A stretch of DNA of 64,000 nucleotides from Platerodrilus igneus (Eukaryota; Arthropoda; Insecta; Coleoptera; Lycidae): positions 11,434,001 to 11,498,000 of the forward strand of contig JARFIW010001104.1 of the NCBI GenBank assembly GCA_036346225.1, written 5' to 3'. Positions 54,098 to 64,000 of the stretch are shown one piece after another. Numbering within the stretch: the stretch's first letter is position 1; every line of letters starts with the position of its first letter. Below the pieces are notes generated by a model. The model ran no database searches and was not told the origin of the DNA. It saw nothing but the letters and a program-made list of their open reading frames with translations. Made by a program: the position numbers and the translations under genes.

Positions 54098-54471
54098 CGA
54101 ACGGTTTTATTATGTATTTCCAGGGGTGTCGGACGAATCTATTACTGCTTGAGGGGTGTTTTAAGCGTGCATGCTATTTATTTACATGCTGCATGTTTAT
54201 TGGTTAGTTAGTTAGGGTATGGTTGGTTGCATACTCCTACAAACATTTAATTACAGAGAAATAAAGCTAGTAGACTGGGTCCGTCGAACGGTTTTATTAT
54301 GTATTTCGAGGGGTATCGGACGGGTCTATTACTGTTTGATGGGCGTTTTAAGCGTGCATGCTATTTATTTACATGCTACATGCTTATTGGTTAGTTAGTT
54401 AGGGTATGGTTGGTTGCATACTCCTACAAACATTTAATAACAGAGAAATAAACCTAGTTGACTGGGTCCAT
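54098..54471. repeat. Tandem duplication of a 187-bp unit
   Basis: Units 54098-54284 and 54285-54471 are equally long and differ by about a dozen substitutions. Both contain CGAACGGTTTTATTATGTAT, AAGCGTGCATGCTATTTATT and GTTAGTTAGTTAGGGTATGG. No coding potential is seen. Confidence 0.92.
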
Positions 54472-54632
54472 CGAATCAAGGTTATGACATCATAAACAGT
54501 AATTCAAGCAAAAAATTTTAATGCGTGTAAAAAGATAGTGTGTTGTTGACATAACATTTTACAACATTTAGTTTTGCCATTGGTACTGCAATCTGCTGTT
54601 GACAAGCCTATTTTGTCAGGAAATTTGTAGTA

Positions 54633-54720
54633 GTGTGTGTGTGCGTGCGTGCGTGCATGCGTGTGTGTGTGTGTGTGTGTGCGTAAGTGCGTGTGTGCAT
54701 GCGTGCGTGCGTGTGTGTAT
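54633..54720. repeat. (GT)n/(GC)n-rich microsatellite
   Basis: About 88 bp of alternating purine-pyrimidine sequence (GTGTGCGTGCGTGCATGC type), a composition that favours Z-DNA. Confidence 0.9.
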
Positions 54721-54919
54721 ATTTAGCAACAGATCCGCGAATCTTTATATATAAATATTGAACGCATTTTCAACATTCGGCAATGTAGCCAATAGCTTTG
54801 ATTCGACGGATCAAGTATATAATGCAGTTTATGTAGACAATGTTTATGTAGAAATGAAGTAATAAGCTAACTTCAAGATGTAGTTATACGAAAACATAAT
54901 AAAGCGGATGGAACGGCAG

Positions 54920-55900
54920 GGTTGGTTATTAATATAATGTTAAGTTAACAGTGAAGTTAAAGTACAAAGCTTCAAGCAGAGTGAATAGGTGGCGATCGAC
55001 ACATAAAAGTGAAATACGTCGGCAGATGCAGGGTAGTTTCAAAAACGCGCGGGTGCGGATATAATGTCGTGATAACCGTTTAGAAAAATATGTTAGGGCC
55101 TAGTGAGTTCATCCGTCCATTAAATTGGAATTTTGTGGTGTATTCGGGCAAGGGAGTTTTCTATTTTTGAATAATGCAACACATGGTTGCAAGAAAACAT
55201 TGGTGTTATTAAATCGCCTGAAATAAAATTGTAATATTATAAGCTTGTATATACGTCTTTGTAATTTATATGTAAATTCTAGATGTAAACATGGTTGGAA
55301 GTTTATGACATAGAACGTTAATCAAACATGAAAGTAATTATTTTTATTGATTAAGAATTTACCGACGAAACGAGAGTTGACTAAATTTAAGTTTAATATT
55401 ATCAGTTTAAAATATCAGGAAGCATATACGCATTGATTTTACATTAGTTTAAAAGGAACAACGAAATGATGTAACGAAAAGTTGATATTTAACTGTGTTT
55501 TTGTTGTTTGTTATTAATGACATTTCCAATAATTGGTATTTATAATTGTCATGTAACAATATTGAAAACAAGAAAATTTGGAGTGATGATTGTTTTGTTG
55601 ATAGATTAGATTTAAGGTCTTTTTAGGATTTCCTTTATTTAGCAATACCTGGCCAGACTCGAAGTTAAGAAATAGTTTTTTTAAAGTATATTTGTATTTC
55701 GTATAAAATTATTTAAAGTTAATATAGCTTAAGTCTAGGTTGAATTTTATTTGAATGTACTTAAAAACTAGGAACACCGATATTTGTAAAGGATATCCAG
55801 TTACCCCAGAGACAGAATCTTACGTGAAAGAGGTATTTTATTTTGAGAAGTTTCTTTATTTATGACAGAATTAATAAGTATTTTTCAGATAGTTTGAGAA
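54920..55900 (+). repeat. Repeat family R, copy 3, containing the empty foldback site
   Basis: The left part (54970-55240) aligns with 35140-35400. The right part (55440-55870) aligns with both flanks of the foldback element, 47700-47851 and 52185-52490, without interruption at GAAAATTTGGAGTG (55572-55585). It has no gene. It defines a noncoding interspersed family of at least ~950 bp. Confidence 0.7.
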
Positions 55901-57281
55901 AGGTGATAAAATTTAAGAAACAGAAGCATATGAGATTTAAGCAGAATAACCTTCTTTAGTATTTCGGCGTTGCCAAATGCCGTAGTACAAAATTAATTGG
56001 CTTTGCCTCAGGCTTTAAACAGTTAGATGGTAAGGTAAACAGAGTGATAATTAATTTGCATGCCCATTTTGTAGAGTGGATCAATTAATATTGTTTGTAA
56101 AATTTGTGCATTCTTCTTCCTTGGCAGTTCACTCTGTCTTCTTTCTTCATCTTTTATCCTGACTTTTGTCCCTCCCCAGAATCTTAATAGGGACGTCCAC
56201 CGGAATAGAGTGAGACTATGTCTGTACCCACCAGGAGTGTAGATAAGTAACGTCATTCATTTGTTTGTATGTCGCTTCCCGGAAAAATAAAGCAGTTGTG
56301 CTTTTTTGGTTGCCCTCCACAGAGCGAAGTAAAAGGAGCTTGCAAGGTAGGGACAGAACAGTTGCTTAAATTAGGTTCTCTTACAACAGAAAAAGCAATC
56401 CCTAGTACTATCCTACATGGTTCCAAACGGGTAAATTAAATATCATAACAATTGTTGATTTTATCAAAATGCACGAGCTGAACACACAACAAACTAAAGA
56501 ATCGCGAGAATTTCCAAGTCATTTTTTTGTGCTACCCAAAACTCTGCACGCTCATTGGCCAAACAGAATTTGTACATTCTTTTACACGCGAAAACTGAAC
56601 CACACAACTTCATTGGTTAAAGACATCATTATACCTTTTTCAACACAGGAAGCATAGGAAATGAAGGTGTATAAATACAATTTCAAATTCTACGAAAGAC
56701 ATTCGTAAGTGCTCCCCATAGCCTAAAGAATCAATTGGCAGTACTCACCATAGCCTGCTAACACTTCAACGAGCAGTGCTCTCCATAGCCTGCTTATTCT
56801 CCGCCAGTGACGCTTGTTACATTCTTACGTTGTCCCACAAGTAGAGTTACCTGGATTTTTGTCTCAAGTGCTCTCTACATGGACACCATCTCCAACATGA
56901 TCCTCCTTCTCGACTGCACGTTCAGATACTGTCTCCAGGTGGCCTCTTACCATCAGGAACACAGCGTTTCTACTTAAATTCTTCCACACAAGTGCACGGT
57001 ACTACCATGCTCTCGTACACTTGCAGGTCCATCCATACATTTGCTTGGTATTCAGAGTACATACGCCGCCTTCATACACCCAGTACTAAAATTGTACTTA
57101 CTTGCTTTATAATTTTGATTGTTTACAGCATAGCCAAATATATTCGAGCACCCACTTGTGCTAATTTAACAAAAACTTCACTCAATCACTTTGCTAAGTA
57201 GCTAGGTAGGCGATCGTAGGTAAAGACAAGAGAGAAGAGAGCGATTCACCACCTCCTACGGGTTTATATCAGCTTCAACAG
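55901..57281. other. Unassigned DNA, possible LTR
   Basis: A TATA-like GTGTATAAATAC (56670-56677) is followed by three imperfect copies of AGTGCTCNCCATAGCCTGC near 56709, 56740 and 56775. On the minus strand a G-rich tract at 57282-57292 directly precedes TGTTGAAGCTGATATAAACC, which looks like a polypurine tract joined to an LTR start at 57281. A second LTR copy was not found. No gene is called. Confidence 0.35.
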
Positions 57282-58374
57282 CCCCCCCCCCTACATCAAT
57301 TTCCAAAACCCCTGTCGCACTTTTCTTAGTATAACAGCACACAAACAAGCCAACCGTTGAACACTTCCACAAACTATCCAATTATTCTTGAAAAATTCTA
57401 CGTACACTTTCCTACCCGTCGTCAAAATCCAAGAAATTCTCGCTCCAAACAAGCTCGATACTCCGAAATCCTCACTAAAAATTTTACCCAGCGCTGTCTT
57501 CTGCGAAACCCCGATAACTGTCGTTCTACTTTTAGCCTCTCCAATACGCCCTCTGTATACGCGTATATTTCTCCTTTCATTCCCACTTATGAACAAAATT
57601 TTCCGTCTTATTTTATCTTTAGACGTTATTCTCCCGCTTATTCATAAGCGCTGTTTTACCTAATTCCCGCTATCGTCGTCTATCCTACTCTTGTTTATTT
57701 AATGTAAGTCATGCTCTGTTAGTAAAATATCCCCTAGATTTCTATTCTCTTAATGCTTGATCTATTCCAAAAACATAGCGTGTCTTAGTTCCTCTCATTA
57801 GCTCCTAACTTCTCTGTTTATTAAGCCTTCAAAGTCAAACGTTTCACTGAACATCTGTTATGCTCCTTCCTTTATTAAAGCATGCAAACTATAGTCTTTC
57901 TCTGTAAATAGATATAGTTTTTGTACGTGCTATCTGCACCTGTGTTTTGTCCTTATTATATTTTTCCAGCTATTATTTTATGTTCGTTATTTGTCTACGA
58001 CTTTAACATTCTTAGAATTTATAACACGTGCGACTCGAATAACAACCGACGCTTAAAATATGCTATAATCCTGAAAGCTTTTATTATTTACACCATTTAT
58101 ACTAAAGAATATTAAAACAAATCATAATTATACTTACCGTAATTTACGTTCTACATGCATTTACGCATTATGCGCCTAAAATTATGTTTCCTAACTTATT
58201 AATAATTAATATTTACAATCGAATTTTATGCTATATTCAACTAACCCTGGTAATTTGTCAAATACGAAACGATTTTGTTCAAACATGGCTCAAACTTCGC
58301 GTGACCCATTTATACATTTTCTAATTTGCAATAAATACAAATTTGACCTTGCTAATGTCCTTTTATGACCTCAG
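57282..58374. other. No gene seen
   Basis: Overlapping frames on both strands at 57291-57663 lack recognisable domains. If the candidate polypurine tract at 57282 is real, this is the decayed 3' internal region of a minus-strand element. Confidence 0.35.

Positions 58375-58423
<49 letters not shown>
58375..58423. repeat. (TA)n microsatellite
   Basis: About 49 bp of uninterrupted alternating AT. Confidence 0.95.
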
Positions 58424-58424
<1 letters not shown>

Positions 58425-60466
58425 CTGTGGATTTCCTAAAGAGCAATCGAGCCGCAACGTTGGGCCGCATAAAATTTTTCTAAAAAAATTAATAAAAAAA
58501 CAAATACCTCTGGAACGCCTCCTTATTTCTACACACCCTGGCTAGCTGTAAAATCTGCTTCTTCTTGGATACCTACCATCCTAAATTCGTTCTTTCTCAC
58601 AAATACAGTCAAATGAAATTATTACTCAAATAATGCAACAAGACATACAACCTTTTATTTACACATATTAAAAGTTTCCATTAGCAAGAAAATATTTACA
58701 CATTTGTATATACAGTTTCACAAAGTGTTACTATCTCAATCCTTACACCTTTTAAAATTTCATGATTTTTATTTATTTCAACAATTTTATTTTAGACGAG
58801 TAGATGGGCCCGTCGTGCAACCCTAAATTGACTTTTATTCTGGTCTTCTGGTGAGGTCAGTATAAACCCAGTTACTCTAAATGCTTTTAAATATCGCATC
58901 TTTGTTTAAAACAAACCTAAAGACCCGTTTACTCCTTACAACAAAATGATTATGTCATTTACTAACATTTTTAAATATCAATTGTCCCTCACATGTACCC
59001 CATCAAATGAGTTTTTATAGTGATAAAATACACCCCCAAAAAGTCAAATCACTCAAGCACAAAATACCAGCACAAATGTTCAAGCAAGAGCAAAAAAAAA
59101 TTAATTTCATTGCCTGGAGTAAGCTTCTTCCATCGTTACCTCTGAAGATGTGTTCCAAAACCCTCGATCCAACTCATTTTCCCTCGCTATCCAAATCTCT
59201 GCAACCGCCTTCAGTGTTTCTACCCTGATAATTGTCTCGACCAAGCCTAACTTTCCGTAATCATTAAACTTTACGCATTCTTGTTTCAAACTTCTCAATT
59301 CGCTTACCCTAGTACCATCCTTTCATTAGTTCATGACGTGTAGTAACAGCATCGTCTATAAGCCAGCACTCATTTGTGCAAATCACACTTTTAATAAATT
59401 ATCGATGTACGTTACAGCATTTTACACACTTTTAATTTAGGATGTTGTATTATAAGTCAAGGAATAAGCCACGTACAAGAATCAGTAAAAAGTAAGAGCA
59501 CGTAAGAGTTAGTAAGAGAGCTTTACTACCTCTCCTAGTGTATTTATATGATTTTGTAAACCCCTCACGGACCCTATTTCTGTCGACAAGCTTATTTTTC
59601 AAAACAGATTCTACAAATTTTGTACGTAACAAACTTCTACGTCCGAAAATTCCCATTCCATCGTACTTTTACATTAAAAACTGCTCAACAACATCTAACC
59701 GACGCGATCTTCTCAAAATTTCTAGCATTTGACCAATTATATTGCTTTCCCCCGTTTTTAACGTCCTACCCCTAGCTACCTTTCCTTGTTTAACCCATAT
59801 TTACTGTCTCTTTTAGAATCCCACTCAAGCAACAGAAAATCGATATTGTGGTTGACCTCCAAATCTACCGCGTACTTTAGACGAATATTTTAACCAACGT
59901 TTTATTATACGTGTTCTCTGTCTGTTTTACATGACAGATATTCCGTCTTACTTTGCCTTCAAAACATCTGTTATTTTAGTAGCTCTCGCATTGACCGTTA
60001 TAAACAATTCTACAGAATTCTGTGCCAACATCCATTTCAGTTCTTTGAACTTGACATTTTTACTATCAGGTGTTTCTATGACGCAAACTGTCCGTTTGAA
60101 ATTATAATTCCGAGTTTTAGCATTTCTTAGGATTTGTATAAACGAACGTTTAGTTTAGTTAAATGGAAATATGCGTTTAAATTATTGATTTTCTATACCC
60201 AAAAGCTTCGTTTCTTATCCGATGCGCTTGATTTAAAATATTAAAACTAATTATGTGTATCCTTGGGTTTTCATGTAGTCTAAAGCGTTATGCAATTTTA
60301 ACATTCCATTTTAGAAATACAGAAATATCTTATTATCCGTCCGTTTTCAATGTCAAACTAATTCATTTGGCGCGTAAATAAATTGTTCCTATTTCCTATA
60401 TACACAGTCGTTAAAAATTTATTATCTAGACCTATCTATCTTGCTTAACCTATAATTTCCACGACA

Positions 60467-60472
<6 letters not shown>
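58424..60472. other. AT-rich DNA, no gene seen
   Basis: Several short frames (for example 59107-59298 minus and 59450-59656 minus) have plausible composition but no domain, splice context or repeat support. Confidence 0.4.

Positions 60473-60513
<41 letters not shown>
60473..60513. repeat. (TA)n microsatellite
   Basis: Alternating AT runs directly into ACACACAGGGTGTCCC, a junction that suggests the simple repeat marks the edge of an interspersed element. Confidence 0.9.
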
Positions 60514-60517
<4 letters not shown>

Positions 60518-61470
60518 GGGTGTCCCAAATTGAGTAGGATAACATGGGTATCTTTCTTATTATTAATGATAGAGATCTGCTAAAATGGGCAAAGTTGTGT
60601 CATTTGGATAGCTTATTTAAATTCCGCATAGATACATTCTAAATTCCAAACGGTTTAGAAATTATTTAAAAAAAAACGGAAAACTGCCAATTTCTTCGAA
60701 GTCGAATATTTTTGTTATAATAAAAGATACGAAAAAATGTTTCTTATAAAAGTTACTTAGTTCAATTGTGTGCACTTAAAAGTAATATTAAAATTAAACT
60801 CAAGATGGCGGTTATCGAGATATTAGCATCAACTTTCATATTTAAATGTACGCCATATTGGATTTTTAGATGGTTAGATAGCATATTTTTTTCTCTTTTC
60901 AACGATGTATCACAACATTGCTTAAATGAAACAATTTACTGAAAATAATAATTTTAATTTTTTATCAAGTAGGCATCAACACATCAGTTTTAAAACAAAT
61001 TAAACGAAAAAAAACCATTAGAATAACATTAAACACCAACTAGTAAATCATAGCAATTTTTCAAAATGTTGATCGTTATTATCAAAACCTTTCGAAGAGT
61101 TCCGAAGACTGCCGAAGACGTCTGGACCTCTTAAACCTGTATATATTCTCCATCTATCGCTATTCATGTTACTACTTGGCCTCACAAGTAAATTCCGAAG
61201 CCTTCCGAAGAGTTCCGAAGAGTGCCAAAAACTTCTAAACATTAATAAACTGTAAATATCTTCATTCAATAAGTATTTAAGTTTTTACTTGGTTCTACAA
61301 GCAACCACGAAGCCTTCTGAAGAGTTTCGAAGATTACCGAAGAGTTCCGAAGTGCGTCAAACTGTATAAATCGTTCAATTTTAAGTATTTAACTTTCATT
61401 TTATGCATCTATGACTTATATATTGGTTTTTGTTTATACACATTAAAAAAACACCAGCTGCCAGACGTCC
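60514..61470. repeat. Unclassified interspersed repeat with CCGAAGAGTT cluster
   Basis: This opens with CAGGGTGTCCCAAATTGAG, an end-type motif common in insect repeats. From 61085 to 61360 the words TTCCGAAGAGTTCCGAAGA, CTGCCGAAGA and GCCTTCCGAAGAGTTCC recur in three clusters spaced about 110-120 bp apart, suggesting a decayed tandem array. No gene is present. Confidence 0.4.
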
Positions 61471-61589
61471 ACCCACAGTAGAACAACTACTAAGGTGTCG
61501 CTTCTGCCCATAAAGACATTGGCACTAAGGTTGTCCAACCAGAAACTTGGAAAAACGACACTCCGGCTGAGCTGCGCCAGCACACCGCC

Positions 61590-62710
61590 CCGCCGGGCAA
61601 AACGAACTGGCGCGACTAAACATTACTCAAAATGAACCACTACCAAGGATCCCCATCACCATACAGAAGAAAACCTTCAACGCACTACTAGATATAGAAG
61701 CATCGACGTGCATGATTAGGGAAGATCGAATATCCACAGGTTCACGGATCCAACCCTATCATGCCTCTGCCTATCTAGTCAAAGCAGGGACAGAAATGGC
61801 AATCAAAGACAAGTTCCGCACGCCATTCATCTTAAGCAAAGTAACGAACAATAAAACTTTCCTGGTAGTAGCCGATCTAGCAGTGGATGTCATCCTGGGG
61901 CAATCCTGACGCCAACGAGTAGTCATGGATCACGAGCGAGGATCTGTACACTTTGGAACATACAACCGCCAGGCACTCCACTGGAATCGAATGAGAACAC
62001 CCGTCTTCGCCAACAGACCATCGACGCAAACCGCAATCCATCCCGTCAATAATGACATTTCCGAAAAGGTCAGAAACGAAAACGCCTGCTACCACCGAAA
62101 ACAACGCAGGCAGTCCACAGGTAAACTATGTAGTTCTGGTGGACCTGCCCGAACGGGTACAAACTGCACAACGAGAAAGTGAAGTTATTGGACGGATGAC
62201 CCGAGAATGGTCCAACTACACCAAAGAGACCCCCAAAGCCCATACGAGGAAAAAATCCTTCAAGATTTTTAATCGAAGATGGATACCTCTGGCGATGCAA
62301 CCCTGCCCAGAACCGGCTTCTTGTGCTTCCCGATGCACAGGCCGACATCTTGCACGCTTTCCACGACCTAGCTGAACATCCAGGCACAGACGAAACTTAC
62401 CGCGCCCTCGGCGAAAGATACTTCTGACCGAAGGTCGGTGCTGCGGTAAGACAATCTGTAAGCCAATGTTGGGCCTGTGCCGCTACAAAAAAAGGACCGT
62501 TTCAACAGAAAGCACCCCTCCGACCACATATACCCACCCGGTATGGGTACCCAAGAGCGATTCTCACCGACAACGGGCCCCAATACGTATCTCGACGATG
62601 GGACCGAACACTAGATCAATGGTGTTGTTACCACTGGACTACGCCAATCTTGCACAACTTTACATGCAATTTCCAATGCTCCACCCGAAGGTACTACATT
62701 GGCCAGGAAG
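61590..62710 (+). pseudogene. Degenerate Gypsy pol (protease and integrase parts)
   Basis: The protease frame reads NALLDIEASTCMI, the position of L-L-D-T-G-A-S with the catalytic Thr-Gly replaced, and later VVADLAVDVILGQS, the protease ILG strand. After a linker, in another frame, comes VIGRMTREWSNY and the integrase zinc region ILHAFHDLAEHPG...CWACA (about 62345-62485). Part of the catalytic core, ILTDNGPQYVSRRWD, follows (about 62555-62600). RT and RNase H are missing between protease and integrase, and no LTRs were found. A SINE-like sequence directly follows. Confidence 0.75.
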
Positions 62711-62714
62711 CGAG

Positions 62715-62955
62715 TTTTTTTAACTTGAAAATTTTGAATTTTGCCGAACCTTTGCTGTTCCAAGCAAGGTAGGGATCTTTAACGTGCGTGACAACACACA
62801 CACGGGACCTCCATTTTACCTCTCATCCGAACGAGGGTATATTTTTGTGAAAAAAGATCGCCTAACATTTTTCAAGCGGACCGTGTCGGGATTCGAACCC
62901 GGGACCTTAGGCGTAGTAGTCACAATTTTGCACAACCACTGAATATCGGAGAAAT
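62715..62955 (-). mobile_element. tRNA-type SINE
   Basis: On the minus strand GGTTCGAATCC (62889-62899) is a perfect RNA polymerase III B box within GGTCCCGGGTTCGAATCCCG. About 45 bases upstream TATTCAGTGGTTG resembles an A box (T-x-G-C-x-x-A-G-T-G-G), although that stretch also matches the neighbouring non-LTR copy. Downstream lies AGGTCCCGTGTGTGTG and CACGCACGTTAAAGATCCC (62771-62840), which I recall as a central domain shared by tRNA-derived SINEs of several invertebrate groups. The 3' tail is not clear. Confidence 0.65.
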
Positions 62956-63490
62956 AGGATATATAATTGTAAAACAATAGAAGGGGACCGAACTGCATCT
63001 AACAAGAACGAATAGCGGCTATGATCAAAGACAACAAACATAGAAACAAGAAGAAAATTGTTAAAAGCATATGTGTGGAGCACAGCACAGTATGCCTATG
63101 AAATACGGACAGTAGGAAAAGCAGACAGAAAAACGGTAGCAACCTTTAGAATGTTGTGCTTCAGATGTATGAGGATGCTAGCATGGACAGACAAAGTTAA
63201 TAACAAATAGGTTGTACAAATAGTAGGGGAATAAAGATATCTGTGGAAAAAAATAGGAGAAATGGAAGGGCAGAATACGTTCTAACGCAATTTTGAGAAA
63301 TAGTATTGGATATATTACAAGTAAAGATAGAAAAATGAGGTAGATGTAGACCTAGATCAGATAGTGATAGATGCAGACTGTATAAATTTCAGGGAAATGT
63401 GAAGGTTATTTCAGAATAGGAAACAATGAGGGTACGCGTCTTACCAGTTCCAGGACTGAAAACCTAATAATGATGATGATGATGATGTTT
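62932..63490 (+). mobile_element. 3' fragment of a non-LTR retrotransposon, second copy
   Basis: This aligns with 29941-30480 from CACAACCA[CT]TGAAT through TGTGGAGCAC, ATGTTGTGCTTCAGATGTAT and GGAAACAATGAGG. It ends in CCTAATAATGATGATGATGATG, a GAT-repeat tail like the shorter one near 30470. Only the C-terminal coding part and the tail are present, with stops. Confidence 0.75.
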
Positions 63491-64000
63491 CTCTTATTGA
63501 TTTTTAATGTCTTTGTAAACTGTTTTATCGACTCCTTAATTGTAAGAAGTACAGAACTTTTTAAACTGTAAGAAGTATGCCTACTTTTGAGAACATTAGG
63601 GCGTGGTTTTGTTTCTACTCCTTTTGATAGGCATGGTGTCCTTCAGATTTCTTGTTCTTTTTATTTCAGGACATTTTTCTCTCCTTTATAAAACGCTTGT
63701 TTGAAAACAACTTATTATATCCCGCTATTTCCTTTTCTGCGGGTCCTCCGACGGACCCGCCTTAAGTCCCAAACACTATCGCCTGTCACACAAGGATAAC
63801 ATGTGTGCTACAAAAATTTTTTCTACAAAAAAATGTAGGAAATTTTGTCCTCTTTAACTTTGTATAGAACATCTTTTGTCGTGAAAGCCACCGTTATTAT
63901 CAAAAACCAAATTTTTGTACCTAAAATCCAAGATGGTGGCTCGAGCGCATGCGTCTCGAGGTCGAAAATTTAGATTTTTTATTAGGGCCCCAAGCCTAAC
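63491..64000. other. No gene seen
   Basis: No frame or element boundary is recognised. AAATCCAAGATGGTGGC at about 63925 resembles a phrase in the repeat near 60800 (CTCAAGATGGCGG), but the match is too short to classify. Confidence 0.4.

Noticed and set aside
28627..60535. The CAGGGTG motifs at 28631 and 60517 as the two ends of one element
   Set aside because: They are about 32 kb apart, in the same orientation, with unrelated sequence after the first 7 bases.
61085..61360. Heat-shock-element-like TTC/GAA alternation
   Set aside because: The words are spaced TTC-C-GAA with one base between, whereas the heat-shock element needs two; the pattern is a decayed tandem repeat.
62870..62960. A functional tRNA gene
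   Set aside because: A B box and a possible A box exist, but no acceptor-stem pairing is visible and a SINE-type central domain follows, so it is a SINE.

Overview
The window is a piece of a large, repeat-rich animal genome, almost certainly an insect. It is AT-rich, has long (TA)n runs, and carries insect-type Ty3/Gypsy, Ty1/Copia and endonuclease-bearing non-LTR retrotransposons. Host coding sequence is sparse: an uninterrupted reading frame for a secreted tandem-repeat protein (25313-28237, minus) and the terminal exon of a CRAL-TRIO lipid-transfer gene (52830-53252, minus). Nearly everything else is mobile-element DNA, much of it nested. No bacterial, plasmid or CRISPR features are present. 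Identities are given from motifs read by eye; no database search was possible.

Layout. 1-13.4 kb: an old minus-strand Gypsy relic is split by a complete 9.46-kb plus-strand Gypsy element (2356-11819) with 718-bp LTRs and a 4-bp target duplication (ACCT). The gag frame is open, but pol has nonsense codons and a frameshift. The part of the relic to the right carries a further insertion and a hairpin element. 13.7-20 kb: three solo LTRs of related type (TGTTAC at the start, mostly GTAACA-like at the end), each with a perfect 4-bp target duplication; two of them sit inside a minus-strand Copia relic. 20-25 kb: AT-rich DNA with a ~620-bp tandem duplication. 25.3-28.2 kb: the secreted repeat protein. 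28.6-35 kb: a 3' fragment of one non-LTR element, then a full-length 4.2-kb minus-strand non-LTR element (30790-34986) with a perfect 15-bp target duplication, itself broken by a solo LTR and a (CT)n run.

35-44.5 kb: perfect long inverted repeats among (TA)n tracts, then a minus-strand Gypsy element with ~1.4-kb LTRs, a tRNA-Lys-like primer site and a polypurine tract; its 5' LTR is cut short at 44476. 47.85-52.18 kb: the most striking object, a 4.33-kb foldback-type transposon. Long terminal inverted repeats, each with an inward-facing TATA box, enclose two inverted arrays of a ~144-bp satellite (about 6 and 21 copies). It is flanked by an 8-9 bp target duplication, and a diverged paralogue at 55.5-55.9 kb preserves the empty site. 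52.8-53.3 kb: the CRAL-TRIO exon. 54-64 kb: a 187-bp tandem duplication, a (GT)n-rich tract, unassigned AT-rich DNA, a degenerate plus-strand Gypsy pol, a tRNA-type SINE and a second 3' fragment of the non-LTR family seen at 29.5 kb.

The two host genes do not obviously work together. The window is best read as gene-poor sequence in which successive retrotransposon waves can be ordered by nesting and target duplications.
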